Assembly: GCF_000526395.1 (NCBI RefSeq)
Contig: NZ_JAFZ01000001.1
Location: forward strand, 992,001 to 1,056,000
Length of the DNA: 64,000 nt
Origin: Aminobacterium mobile DSM 12262
GTDB lineage: Bacteria; Synergistota; Synergistia; Synergistales; Aminobacteriaceae
Direction: 5' to 3'
Below the pieces are notes generated by a model. The model made no database searches and was not told where the DNA came from. It was given only the letters and a program-made list of their open reading frames with translations. Made by a program: the position numbers and the translations under genes. Every line of letters begins with the position of its first letter. Position 1 is the first letter of the stretch. Of the stretch, positions 8,625 through 17,777 are shown piece by piece.

Positions 8625-9605
8625 ATGGCTGAGACGCGAAAAAAACTTATAGAAGTAAATCATCTAAAAAAATATTTTCAGACTAAAAAAGGAATGCTTC
8701 ACGCGGTAGATGATGTCTCTTTCTTCGTGTACGAGGGAGAAACGTTAGGGCTAGTGGGAGAGTCAGGTTGCGGTAAATCCACATTAGGCAGAGTAATGAT
8801 TCGTCTTCTTGACGCTACTGACGGAGAGGTCATTTATCGTGGCGATAACATACTGAAGTACAATAAACGCCAAATGAAGGAGTTGCGAAAAAACGTTCAG
8901 ATAGTCTTTCAGGATCCATACTCGTCACTCAACCCCCGTCTCTCTGTTGCAGAGCTTATAGCAGAGCCTCTCATCGTCAATGGAGTCTATCGTTCCAAAG
9001 CGGAGCGAGATAAGCGAGTTTTGGACCTTATGGATACGGTGGGTTTGGCCCAACGTTTGGTAGATGTCTATCCCCATGAGCTGGATGGGGGACGGCGGCA
9101 ACGAATAGGTATTGCGAGGTCCTTGGCTCTCAACCCGGAGTTTATTGTATTGGATGAGCCTGTATCGGCACTCGATGTTTGTATTCAAGCCCAGATTCTG
9201 AACCTCCTCAATACGTTGAAAAAGGAACGGGGCTATACATACATATTTATTGCTCATAATCTAAGCGTGGTTAAACATGTTTCTGATCGCATAGCGGTAA
9301 TGTATCTTGGCAAGATAGTGGAGCTTTCAGACTACAGAACTATTTTTGCTGACCCTCTTCATCCGTACACGCAGGCTCTTTTGTCTGCTATCCCCATTCC
9401 CAAAGTAGACCAGAAGCGAGATCGGATCATTCTAGAGGGAGATGTTCCCAGCCCTGTAGAACCTCCAGAGGGGTGCCGTTTTGCTGGTCGATGCCGTTAC
9501 AGACAAGATATTTGTGAGCAGCGGACTCCCGAATTGCGAGAGATTGATAACGGGCATTTTGTTGCATGTCATTTCGCCAGAAATTTATTAGAGACAGGAT
9601 GTTAA
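8625..9605 (+). CDS. dppF: Peptide ABC transporter ATPase DppF (copy 1)
   Basis: This 326-residue second ATP-binding subunit has Walker [10 protein letters not shown], Walker [13 protein letters not shown], an H-loop FIAHNLS and the Cys-rich C-terminal extension ([15 protein letters not shown]). The signature motif reads LDGGRRQR instead of the usual LSGGQ, so the Ser that contacts the nucleotide of the partner subunit is Asp. The same change is in the paralogue at 17774, which argues against a sequencing error. The spacing of 11 bases from dppD and an AGGAGG site fit one operon. Confidence 0.93.
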   Translation: MAETRKKLIEVNHLKKYFQTKKGMLHAVDDVSFFVYEGETLGLVGESGCGKSTLGRVMIRLLDATDGEVIYRGDNILKYNKRQMKELRKNVQIVFQDPYSSLNPRLSVAELIAEPLIVNGVYRSKAERDKRVLDLMDTVGLAQRLVDVYPHELDGGRRQRIGIARSLALNPEFIVLDEPVSALDVCIQAQILNLLNTLKKERGYTYIFIAHNLSVVKHVSDRIAVMYLGKIVELSDYRTIFADPLHPYTQALLSAIPIPKVDQKRDRIILEGDVPSPVEPPEGCRFAGRCRYRQDICEQRTPELREIDNGHFVACHFARNLLETGC

Positions 9606-9623
9606 AAGGAGATGCTCTTTGAA

Positions 9624-10661
9624 ATGTTTTGCATTGATATGGATTATGTAAATTCATTGATGCTTGAATTGCTCGCTATCCCATCTGTGGGAGGAGATTG
9701 TGAAGAAGCGCTGTCGAGGGTGGCAAAAGAGTTTCAGCGCTTCAATATCCCTACAGTAAGAACCAATAAAGGAGCTCTTATTGGAACGTTGCAGGGGGCT
9801 GACGATGAAAGGCATGTTTTGGTTTCAGCTCATGTGGATACTCTTGGTGCTGTGGTAAGAGAAATTAAAGGGAATGGCCGTTTGAAGCTTCTCCAGATCG
9901 GTGGTTTTGCTTGGGGGTCTGTAGAAGGGGAAAATCTTCTTGTACGAACTTCCGAAGGGAAAGAATATTCAGGCTCTCTTCTTCCATGTAAAGCCTCTAT
10001 TCACGGATATTCAGATGAAGTCCGCGATATGAAGAGGGATGACGATACTATGGAGGTTCGCCTCGATGAATTAGTAACCAGTAAAGAGGATGTTTTGGCG
10101 TTGGGAATCAGGGTGGGAGATTTTGTTTTTTTCCAGCCACGGGCTGTTATCACTGAGTCCGGCTTTATTAAATCTCGTCATTTAGATGATAAGGCCTGTG
10201 TGGCCCTTATGTTTGGGGCCATTAAAGCTCTATATGATAATGGAGTAACGCCAGCTCATACTACACACTTCTACATTACTAACTATGAAGAGATAGGCCA
10301 TGGTATTTCTGTCATTCCCGATAAGGTGGCGGAGTTTGCCGCCCTTGATATTGGTATTGTTACAGATACGTCGGCTTCTTCAGAAACATGTGTAACCATA
10401 TTGGCACGTGATAGTCGTACTCCTTATGATCTGTCTTTCCGAAAACGTCTTGCAGCTTTGGCTGAAAAACATAATATTGACTATTGTGTAGATGTTCATT
10501 ATCGCTATGGTAGTGATGCCAGTTTAGCCGCAGTTGCCGGGTTCAACGTAAATTTTGCCTGTTTCGGACCAGGCGTTGATGCCACTCATCACTACGAACG
10601 GACCCACGTGCGGGCCATTGAGGAGACTGCGAAACTTCTCATAGCTTATGTATGTGAGTAA
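9624..10661 (+). CDS. M42-family aminopeptidase/glutamyl aminopeptidase-like
   Basis: This is a cytoplasmic metallo-aminopeptidase of family M42 (about 345 residues, usual length), which removes N-terminal residues from short peptides. Metal ligands and catalytic residues are visible in order: AHVDTLG (His, Asp), RHLDDKA (Asp), NYEEIGHG (Glu, Glu), ALDIGIV (Asp) and ATHHYERTH (His). AAAGGAG at 9605-9611 is 12 bases before the ATG at 9624; the ATG at 9612 directly abuts it and is less likely. It closes the first importer operon and would process the imported peptides. A strong terminator follows. Confidence 0.88.
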   Translation: MFCIDMDYVNSLMLELLAIPSVGGDCEEALSRVAKEFQRFNIPTVRTNKGALIGTLQGADDERHVLVSAHVDTLGAVVREIKGNGRLKLLQIGGFAWGSVEGENLLVRTSEGKEYSGSLLPCKASIHGYSDEVRDMKRDDDTMEVRLDELVTSKEDVLALGIRVGDFVFFQPRAVITESGFIKSRHLDDKACVALMFGAIKALYDNGVTPAHTTHFYITNYEEIGHGISVIPDKVAEFAALDIGIVTDTSASSETCVTILARDSRTPYDLSFRKRLAALAEKHNIDYCVDVHYRYGSDASLAAVAGFNVNFACFGPGVDATHHYERTHVRAIEETAKLLIAYVCE

Positions 10662-10689
10662 CCGATTTTCATAACGAAGCGCTTCTTAA

Positions 10690-10720
10690 AGGCCGCTCTG
10701 ACGCAGAGTGGCCTTTTTCT
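10690..10720 (+). terminator. Terminator of the first peptide operon
   Basis: A 10-bp stem GGCCGCTCTG / CAGAGTGGCC with a 3-base loop (ACG) is followed by a T-rich run. It ends just before the next promoter. Confidence 0.9.
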
Positions 10721-10725
10721 TTTTG

Positions 10726-10754
10726 TTGCAGAGAGGAGTGCATGGGTATATAAT
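10726..10754 (+). promoter_or_regulatory. Promoter of the second peptide operon
   Basis: TTGCAG (10726-10731), 17 bases, then TATAAT (10749-10754). The start should be near 10761. The 15-mer ATGAATGCAAAGATG follows at 10765-10779, shared with the leader of the first operon. The next gene begins at 10842. Confidence 0.82.
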
Positions 10755-10841
10755 TACAAAAACTATGAATGCAAAGATGGATTCAAAAATTTCTATATCG
10801 ATTTCCTAAAGAGAAGTTGGTAATGAAAGGAGTTCTTCTTT

Positions 10842-11609
10842 ATGTATTTAGCATCTTTGACATGGAAAAAGGCTGAAAAGAATTTTACTCCTAACACTGT
10901 AGCAATTGTTCCTCTCGGAAGTGTGGAGGAACATGGTCCCCTCGGTCCCCTCGGAACAGATTATCTTATCCCTGAAGAGTTTGCACGGCGCATAGAGGCT
11001 GATTATCCTCAAGATGTAGTAGTGTTTCCTGCTATGCCTTATGGGGCTTGTGACACGTTACTTTCTTTCCCTGGAACAGTAGACATTGGTATAGAGACGT
11101 TAACGGCTGTAATGCGGGGTATTGCTCGCAGCTTGCTTCATTGGGGACTGAAAAAAGTTATATTCATCAATGGACATGGTGGTAATAATCCTGCCCTTAA
11201 TGCGGCAGCTTTAGATATTTATAAAGCGGGTGGATTGGCAGCGATTGTAGATTGGTGGATATTGGCTGGCCAAATGAACCCAAAGTGGGTTGGTGGGCAT
11301 GGAGCAGGTCAGGAAACAGCAATGATGATGGCTCTCAGGCCAGGTTGGGTCAACAAAGAAGAAAATTTCGAGGAGCCGGTGAACCATCTAAGTGATAACT
11401 TAATAAATGTTCATCTTCACCAAATCCAATTCAAAAATGGTTTCGTACGGATAGTCCGAGATGTTCGGGACTCTGTTCCCACGGGAGGATTTGGCGGACC
11501 TGATGATCCGTCTATGGCTACTGAGGAGTGGGGACATGAAATGTTCGATGCAGTAACAGAGTATATGAAGGATTTTGTAGCTGAGTTTTTAAAGTTAAAC
11601 CTCAAGTAG
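10842..11609 (+). CDS. Creatininase-family amidohydrolase
   Basis: This 255-residue protein is of the creatininase fold, metal-dependent hydrolases that open cyclic or linear amide bonds. Metal ligand motifs are visible: GSVEEHGPLG with a following GTD (Glu, His, Asp), NGHGGNN (His) and GGHGAGQETAMM (Glu). The family includes creatinine amidohydrolase and other amidases, so the substrate cannot be read off. Being the first gene of a peptide-import operon suggests an amidase for peptide or amino-acid derivatives. A ribosome site AAAGGAG precedes the ATG with a slightly long spacer. Confidence 0.85.
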   Translation: MYLASLTWKKAEKNFTPNTVAIVPLGSVEEHGPLGPLGTDYLIPEEFARRIEADYPQDVVVFPAMPYGACDTLLSFPGTVDIGIETLTAVMRGIARSLLHWGLKKVIFINGHGGNNPALNAAALDIYKAGGLAAIVDWWILAGQMNPKWVGGHGAGQETAMMMALRPGWVNKEENFEEPVNHLSDNLINVHLHQIQFKNGFVRIVRDVRDSVPTGGFGGPDDPSMATEEWGHEMFDAVTEYMKDFVAEFLKLNLK

Positions 11610-11618
11610 AGAAATATT

Positions 11619-13316
11619 ATGCTTTCTTCCCTTGAGCGAGACGTTCTCGCAAATATTCATGAGGATTGTCTGGAAAGGGACGTTGCTGCTCTGTCGGCCC
11701 TTTATCGCCGGCAGAGCAGTTCAGGGTTAAAAGAGTCCCTTGATTGGATACGTTGTCATCTTGATAGTTACGGTATAAAGACACAAACACATCAATGGGT
11801 TGGAGAACTGACAACCCCTATATCAGCTTCTCTTCGCATAAAAAAAGAATTATCTTCTTTTCTCGTCCCCTGCAAAGTGTGGGGATTTTCCGGACGAAGC
11901 AGAAAAAAAGCTTCTGGCCCTCTTGTATGTGTAGACCCTAGAACTCTTCCTGCCCCTGAGGCAGTTCCTTATTTTGCCATTCGAAAAGAAGTGGAGCGCG
12001 ATCTGGAAGGGAAGATAGTTCTGACTAAAAAATTCCATGGCACGGCTATTTTAGCCTTACAGGATCGCGGAGCTGCCGCAGTGATAGTAACATGGCCGGG
12101 AGGTGACGAAGAGGAGATCCATGAGAGTGGGACTGGGCTTATTTGGGGCAATCCAGAACCCTTAGAAGAGACTCTCGATATTCAGATTCCTCTTATAGCT
12201 GTGAATTATATGTGGGGCTGTAAACTCCTTGAGGTGGCTTCCGGCAATGGCAAAGCAGAAGGGGAAATAGAAGTGGAGATACAAACAGATTTTCAGCCCT
12301 TCCCGGTACTGGAAGCCCGTTTGCCTGGAGAGGAAGATAATAGCCCCTTTCTGCTTGTTGGGGCTCATATAGATGCCAAACACTGGGGAGCCACTGATAA
12401 TGCTTCTGGTGCCGCACTTGCCCTTCATCTGGCTCGAATTGCATCTACGTTGCGGGAAAGGCGCTACGGTCTTCGCATATGCTGGTGGACTGGCCATGAA
12501 TTTGGTCACTATGCAGGTTCATCAGCCTACTGTCTGAATTACTATGCTGATTTAGAGGAACGAGGCTTAGCCTACCTTAATATTGATATGCCCGGAGTGC
12601 GAGGGGCCTCTCATTGGCAACAGGTGGCCTGTAGCCCGGACCTTACCCCTACTGTAGAAAATATCCTTCATGACGTTGTAGGGAGATCGAGCGGTGTCAT
12701 TTCTGACCCGGTGAGAGCCTGGGATCAATCGTTCCAAAATCTTGGCCTCTCTTCCCTTCTTGTCTGGGCTTCTTCACTTCCCGAGGGATCTCCTTATAGG
12801 TCAGGAAGTTTTTCTATGCCTCGATGGTGGCACACGGAATCTGATGTTTTGGACTGTTTGGATCGCCATGTTTATCTTACAGACGCACATATCTATACGC
12901 TGGCCCTTATACGCTCCGTTTGCAGAGAGGGGCTTCAATATGATGTTCATAACCTGTGGATGTTTTTTTTAAATAGGCTGGAAGCCCTTTGCTCTGCTTT
13001 GAAGGGGCGGATAAATTTAGAAGATATTTTAAGTCGGGCTCAATCGCTACATCAGCGGTCGGAAGCTTTTACAGGTACATGCCCATGGAGCAGGGATGTG
13101 GTGTGGAAAGTTCGTCGGTTAAATAGACTTCTTTTTGCGCAGAAAGCTCCATGGTCTCAGGACTGGTGTGCTCCTCAGGAGGCTATTCCTGGCCTATCTG
13201 CTGGAATAAGCATGTGCAGGGAAGGGAGAGGAGGTGTTGTTCTCGATCATTGGTTGATGTGCCAGCGCAATCGCATTTATTCGTTGCTGGGAGAAATTGA
13301 AGAAGGTATACGCTAA
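11619..13316 (+). CDS. M28-type zinc peptidase with PA-like insert
   Basis: This 565-residue protein has a C-terminal half matching M28 aminopeptidases. It shows GAHIDAKHWG (His-x-Asp), ATDNASGAAL (bridging Asp), a GHEFGHYAGSS block (catalytic and ligand Glu), NIDMPG (Asp) and RWWHTESDVLD (His), giving a complete H-D-E-D-H set near residues 245-410. The N-terminal half contains a stretch (about 90-200) resembling a protease-associated domain. No signal peptide is visible, so it probably acts in the cytoplasm. It starts 10 bases after the creatininase-fold gene. Substrate is unknown; peptides are likely from context. Confidence 0.82.
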   Translation: MLSSLERDVLANIHEDCLERDVAALSALYRRQSSSGLKESLDWIRCHLDSYGIKTQTHQWVGELTTPISASLRIKKELSSFLVPCKVWGFSGRSRKKASGPLVCVDPRTLPAPEAVPYFAIRKEVERDLEGKIVLTKKFHGTAILALQDRGAAAVIVTWPGGDEEEIHESGTGLIWGNPEPLEETLDIQIPLIAVNYMWGCKLLEVASGNGKAEGEIEVEIQTDFQPFPVLEARLPGEEDNSPFLLVGAHIDAKHWGATDNASGAALALHLARIASTLRERRYGLRICWWTGHEFGHYAGSSAYCLNYYADLEERGLAYLNIDMPGVRGASHWQQVACSPDLTPTVENILHDVVGRSSGVISDPVRAWDQSFQNLGLSSLLVWASSLPEGSPYRSGSFSMPRWWHTESDVLDCLDRHVYLTDAHIYTLALIRSVCREGLQYDVHNLWMFFLNRLEALCSALKGRINLEDILSRAQSLHQRSEAFTGTCPWSRDVVWKVRRLNRLLFAQKAPWSQDWCAPQEAIPGLSAGISMCREGRGGVVLDHWLMCQRNRIYSLLGEIEEGIR

Positions 13317-13351
13317 TCGCCAGAACGCTGAAAAGTAAGGGGGAATAACAT

Positions 13352-14878
13352 ATGAGCATAAGCTGGTTAAAAAAATTTGGATTGGTAGCTATGTGTTTTG
13401 CCCTAGTGTTGGGGATGAGTTCCGGAGCTTTGGCTGCAAAGGATACCTTAGTAGTAGCCAATATGTATGATGCCAAGAGTTTAGATCCTCACGTAACCCC
13501 TGATGTGGGGTCGGCCCACATTATGGTGCAGATATATGAAACCTTGCTAAAGACTGATGATAAAGGCGAAATAGTTCCATCTCTTGCTGAAAGCTACGAG
13601 AAAATTGATGATCGTACATACCGTTTCCATCTGAGGGAAGGCGTAAAGTTCCATAATGGAGAAGAGCTGAAGGCTTCTGACGTTGCTTTTACATTCCATA
13701 GAGCCATTGAAATAGGCAAAACCATTGGCTTTATTGTAGGGAATATCGACCCAGCGTCTATAAAAGTTGAAGACGATTACACCATCGTTATGGGAACTAA
13801 AACTCCAGATACGAGCTTTTTGGCTTGTTTAACTCACTTTGGTGGTGGTTGTATTCTCAACGAAAAGGCAGTAAACGAGGCTGGCGATGATTACGGAACC
13901 CACCCAGTGGGAACTGGCCCCTACAAGTTTGTAGATTGGCAGAAAGGTGATCGAATCACCTTAACGCGCTTTGATGAATATTGGGGAACGAAGCCCGCTA
14001 TTAAAGACGTAGTTGTGCGGGCTATTACAGAGCAGACAAATCGTACAATTGAGCTGGAGTCAGGTGGAGTAGATATAGCCTATGCTATTCCTCCTCTTGA
14101 TATTCGTCGTATAGAGGAAAACTCTAAATTAAAGCTTATCAGAGTTCCAGATGTCTCTGTTCAGTATATGGGGTTCAACTGCTCAAAGAAACCCTTTAGC
14201 GATGTTCGTGTACGTCAGGCTATTACCATGGCCCTCGACCTCGAAAAGCTCAATAAGGCTGTATATCGTGGTATAGGCGGCCCGGCTTATGGACCGATCC
14301 CTCCCAGACTTCGTTATTTCAATACAAATTTGTCCATTCTCAAGTACGACCCGGAACGAGCTAAGGAACTTCTGGCTGAGGCTGGATATCCTGAAGGCTT
14401 CAAAGCCTCTATTTGGACAAACGACCGGAAAGAGCGTATCGACATTGCAACTATCGCACAGAGCATGTTGGCAAAAGTAGGAATTACCGTGGACATCCAG
14501 GTTATGGAGTGGGGCGCATATCTTGATAAGTTAAGCGAGAAACAGCATGATATGTACCTCATGGGATGGTCTACGCCTATCCCTGATCCGGATTACGCAG
14601 TATACGGCATTTTCCATAGCTCTCAGATTAAGGGAATGAACAAATCTGTGTATAGCAACCCTAAGGCTGATGAGTTGATGGATCGTGGACGTACTCTTCC
14701 AGATGGAGATGAGCGTCGCGCTATTTATGAAGAGCTTCAGACACTATTGGTACAAGAAGCCCCATGGGTTTTTGTCCATAACGGTGAAGAAGTTGTAGGA
14801 ACCTCCAAAAATGTTAAGGGTTTTGTAGCAGACCCTGCTGGCTACCATAAGCTCTATACCGTTTCTTTTGAGGAGTAG
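13352..14878 (+). CDS. Peptide ABC transporter substrate-binding protein (copy 2)
   Basis: This 508-residue family 5 solute-binding protein is a paralogue of the one at 4156. Residues 1-28 form a signal peptide ending GALAA. Shared blocks with copy 1 include LVVANMYDAKSLDPH, YRFHLREGVKFHNGEEL and GTGPYKF. The gene lies 35 bases after the M28 gene with AAGGGGGAAT before the ATG. The two copies probably differ in peptide preference, which cannot be judged here. The order (hydrolases, binding protein, permeases, ATPases, peptidase) supports a single operon. Confidence 0.93.
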   Translation: MSISWLKKFGLVAMCFALVLGMSSGALAAKDTLVVANMYDAKSLDPHVTPDVGSAHIMVQIYETLLKTDDKGEIVPSLAESYEKIDDRTYRFHLREGVKFHNGEELKASDVAFTFHRAIEIGKTIGFIVGNIDPASIKVEDDYTIVMGTKTPDTSFLACLTHFGGGCILNEKAVNEAGDDYGTHPVGTGPYKFVDWQKGDRITLTRFDEYWGTKPAIKDVVVRAITEQTNRTIELESGGVDIAYAIPPLDIRRIEENSKLKLIRVPDVSVQYMGFNCSKKPFSDVRVRQAITMALDLEKLNKAVYRGIGGPAYGPIPPRLRYFNTNLSILKYDPERAKELLAEAGYPEGFKASIWTNDRKERIDIATIAQSMLAKVGITVDIQVMEWGAYLDKLSEKQHDMYLMGWSTPIPDPDYAVYGIFHSSQIKGMNKSVYSNPKADELMDRGRTLPDGDERRAIYEELQTLLVQEAPWVFVHNGEEVVGTSKNVKGFVADPAGYHKLYTVSFEE

Positions 14879-14906
14879 TGGATACGGAAAGACGTTTTAT
14901 ATTGTG

Positions 14907-14933
14907 GGGGCGGGCGGCTTATGCCGCCTCCCC
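14907..14933 (+). promoter_or_regulatory. Intra-operon GC-rich stem-loop after binding protein gene
   Basis: GGGGC-GGGCGGC and GCCGCCTCCCC pair with a 4-base loop and one bulged C. No T-run follows. Its position between the binding-protein gene and dppB mirrors the hairpin at 5739 although the sequence differs, consistent with a role in setting transcript ratios. Confidence 0.65.
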
Positions 14934-14976
14934 TAGCTGATTTTGCTTTTGGTTTAAAGGGAGGTAGTGACTCACT

Positions 14977-15906
14977 ATGTGGAAATATGTCTTTCGTAGA
15001 CTGCTCTATTTGATTCCCACAGTTATTGGAGTTACGTTCATTGTTTTTCTTCTTCTTTTTATAACCCCTGGTGATCCTGCTCGAATGATTTTGGGAGACC
15101 AGGCCACAGAAGAGGCGGTTGCAGACCTCAGGGAGGAAATGGGGCTTAACGATCCGTTTTTGGCGCAGTATGGACGTTACTTATATAATGCTGTCTTTCA
15201 TTTCGACATTGGACGTTCCTACGTAACCCATGCTCCAGTTACACAGGAAATAAAGGCGGCTTTCCCTGCTACCTTGAAATTAGCTACATTGGCAGTTGTC
15301 TTGGCTGTTGTGCTGGGTATTCCAGTGGGAATATTTTCAGCGATCAAGCAATATTCTATCTTGGATAACTTGGCCATGGTTTTCGCCCTTGTTGGCATTT
15401 CCATGCCAGTGTTCTGGTTGGGACTTCTGCTTATACTGCTTTTTTCAGTTCATCTCGGGTGGTTGCCCGCTTCCGGCTTTGATAGCTTTAAATACATGAT
15501 AATGCCTGCTGTCACCCTTTGTACTGCTTCTCTTGCCGTTATTTCAAGAATGACGCGGTCGAGCATGTTGGAAGTGGTGCGACAAGACTATATTCGTACA
15601 GCCCGTGCCAAAGGGCAAAAAGAAAGGGTCGTTGTTTGGCATCATGCCCTTGGCAATGCGCTTATTCCCATTGTAACCATTATTGGCATACAGTTCGGTT
15701 CTCTCCTGGGCGGAGCTGTTTTAACAGAATCTATCTTTTCAGTACCTGGGGTCGGTCGTCTTATGGTTGAGGCTATAAAAATGCGAGATTATCCCGTAGT
15801 TCAGGGTGGAGTTCTGTATATCGCCATTCTTTGCTCCTTGGTGAACCTTTTAGTCGACATTCTTTACGCCTATATCGATCCGCGTATTAAGAGCCAATAT
15901 TCTTAG
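14977..15906 (+). CDS. dppB: Peptide ABC transporter permease DppB (copy 2)
   Basis: This 309-residue DppB/OppB-family permease has the same length as copy 1 at 5795. It carries the LFITPGDPARM opening, several membrane segments, the cytoplasmic loop IRTARAKGQKERVVVWHHAL, and the YAYIDPRIKSQYS tail. It starts 98 bases after the binding-protein gene, with the stem-loop between, and a GGGAGG ribosome site. It partners with the DppC at 15920. Confidence 0.93.
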   Translation: MWKYVFRRLLYLIPTVIGVTFIVFLLLFITPGDPARMILGDQATEEAVADLREEMGLNDPFLAQYGRYLYNAVFHFDIGRSYVTHAPVTQEIKAAFPATLKLATLAVVLAVVLGIPVGIFSAIKQYSILDNLAMVFALVGISMPVFWLGLLLILLFSVHLGWLPASGFDSFKYMIMPAVTLCTASLAVISRMTRSSMLEVVRQDYIRTARAKGQKERVVVWHHALGNALIPIVTIIGIQFGSLLGGAVLTESIFSVPGVGRLMVEAIKMRDYPVVQGGVLYIAILCSLVNLLVDILYAYIDPRIKSQYS

Positions 15907-15919
15907 GAGGGAAAGATTT

Positions 15920-16774
15920 ATGTCCGCCAAATCCAACGAAAATTTGCGGGGGGTTGTTCTCCGTTTTTCTAAAAATCGTTTTGCAGTGCTGGGGCTTATC
16001 TTGATAATCCTCTTCTGCTTGGTGGCTGTTTTTGCCTCCCATATCGCTCCATATTCTTACGAGGAACAAGATTTGCTCAATACATTGATGCCACCTTCTT
16101 CCGAACATTGGTTCGGGACCGACGAGTTTGGGCGAGATATCTTTAGCCGCATTATTTATGCTTCTCGTGTTTCCCTTAAAGTCGGGATTATTGCAGTAGG
16201 GATAGGAATGATTGTAGGTGGAATTTTAGGAGCTGTATCGGGATATTATGGTGGCTGGTTAGATAATCTTATTATGCGCGCCATGGATATTCTTCTCTCT
16301 ATTCCATCTATTCTACTCTCTATAGCTATAGCAGCTTCACTTGGGCCTGGTGTTGTGAACATTATGATCGCCATAGGTATATCTAGTGTTCCACAGTATG
16401 CAAGAATTGTGAGGGGGTCAGTTCTTTCAATTCGGAGCCAACAATTTGTTATAGCCGCTCGTGCTGTGGGAGGAAGAGATTTTCACATTATATTTAAGCA
16501 TATTCTACCCAACTGTATGGCGCCAATCATTGTTCAGGCTACGTTGGGAGTTGCTTGGGCCATCCTTAATACAGCAGGGTTAAGTTTCATTGGGCTCGGC
16601 ATTCAACCACCGATTCCTGAGTGGGGAGCCATGCTTTCCAGCGGTCGAAACTATATTCGTGACTTTTCTTATATGACGCTTTTCCCTGGATTGGCCATTA
16701 TGATCACTATTTTGGCTTTAAACTTCGTTGGGGACGGTCTTCGGGATGCTTTAGATCCGAAGATGAAGCGATAG
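15920..16774 (+). CDS. dppC: Peptide ABC transporter permease DppC (copy 2)
   Basis: This 284-residue DppC/OppC-family permease shows the [11 protein letters not shown] opening, [14 protein letters not shown] block, EAA-like loop [20 protein letters not shown] and [14 protein letters not shown] end. It starts 13 bases after dppB with AGGAGGG. It is closely similar to copy 1 at 6741 throughout, so the two systems arose by duplication of the whole importer. Confidence 0.93.
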   Translation: MSAKSNENLRGVVLRFSKNRFAVLGLILIILFCLVAVFASHIAPYSYEEQDLLNTLMPPSSEHWFGTDEFGRDIFSRIIYASRVSLKVGIIAVGIGMIVGGILGAVSGYYGGWLDNLIMRAMDILLSIPSILLSIAIAASLGPGVVNIMIAIGISSVPQYARIVRGSVLSIRSQQFVIAARAVGGRDFHIIFKHILPNCMAPIIVQATLGVAWAILNTAGLSFIGLGIQPPIPEWGAMLSSGRNYIRDFSYMTLFPGLAIMITILALNFVGDGLRDALDPKMKR

Positions 16775-16787
16775 GAGGACTTCTGAA

Positions 16788-17777
16788 ATGTCTGATTCTA
16801 ACAAGACTCTTCTCGACATTCGGGATCTCTCCGTTGACTACGAAACAGATAGCGGGACGGTGTATGCCGTACGAAACCTGAATCTTTCGCTGGGATATGG
16901 AGAATCTCTCGGTTTAGTGGGAGAAACTGGCGCTGGTAAAACAACTACAGCCTTAAGTATTATGCAACTTATCACTGATCCTGGGAAATACAAATCTGGA
17001 GAGATCTATTTTGAGGGCCGAGATATGATGACTCTGCCTGAAATGGAGAAGCGGATTATTCGCGGTGGAGAAATCTCTATGATTTTCCAAGACCCTATGA
17101 CAAGCCTTAACCCAGTCATTACTGTAGTTCGACAGATAGCAGAAGTCATAAGTCTCCATGAGAATATAACTCCCGATGATGCCAGAAAAAAGGCAATAGA
17201 GATGCTTGAAGTGGTAGGTATTCGTCCAGATCGGGCAGATGACTACCCCCATCAATTTTCTGGGGGCATGTGTCAGCGAGTGGTTATAGCTATTGCTCTT
17301 GCCTGTAACCCTCAACTTCTTATTGCTGATGAGCCTACTACAGCGTTAGATGTCACTATTCAGGCTCAGGTTCTTGAGCTCATGAAAGAATTAAAAGAAA
17401 GGCTTAATACATCACTGATCATGATTACTCATGATTTGGGCATTGTTGCTGAAACGTGTGATCGTGTCGCTATTATGTATGCTGGAAATGTAGTGGAGAC
17501 GGCTGATACTGAAAGTCTTTTCACCCGTCCCATGCACCCCTACACGACCGGTCTTTTCGATTCTATTCCTGATCTAGATTCTAAAGAAAAAAGATTAAAG
17601 GTCATTCCTGGACTCATGCCAGATCCTACCTTGCTTCCAGTTGGTTGTTCTTTTGCCCCCCGCTGTACGTTTGCTTGTGAGTCGTGCGAACGGAATAAAC
17701 CAACTATGGTGGAGGTTCACCCTGGACATTGGGTTGCGTGCCCAGTTGTTGTAGAAAAAGGAGGGGTAAGCCGATGA
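16788..17777 (+). CDS. dppD: Peptide ABC transporter ATPase DppD (copy 2)
   Basis: This 329-residue ATPase has the same length as copy 1. Walker A is GETGAGKTT, the signature is FSGGMCQR, Walker B is [12 protein letters not shown] and the H-loop is MITHDLG. The C-terminal Cys-rich extension ([15 protein letters not shown]) has one extra Cys compared with copy 1. Its stop overlaps the dppF start in an ATGA arrangement, implying translational coupling. Confidence 0.94.
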   Translation: MSDSNKTLLDIRDLSVDYETDSGTVYAVRNLNLSLGYGESLGLVGETGAGKTTTALSIMQLITDPGKYKSGEIYFEGRDMMTLPEMEKRIIRGGEISMIFQDPMTSLNPVITVVRQIAEVISLHENITPDDARKKAIEMLEVVGIRPDRADDYPHQFSGGMCQRVVIAIALACNPQLLIADEPTTALDVTIQAQVLELMKELKERLNTSLIMITHDLGIVAETCDRVAIMYAGNVVETADTESLFTRPMHPYTTGLFDSIPDLDSKEKRLKVIPGLMPDPTLLPVGCSFAPRCTFACESCERNKPTMVEVHPGHWVACPVVVEKGGVSR

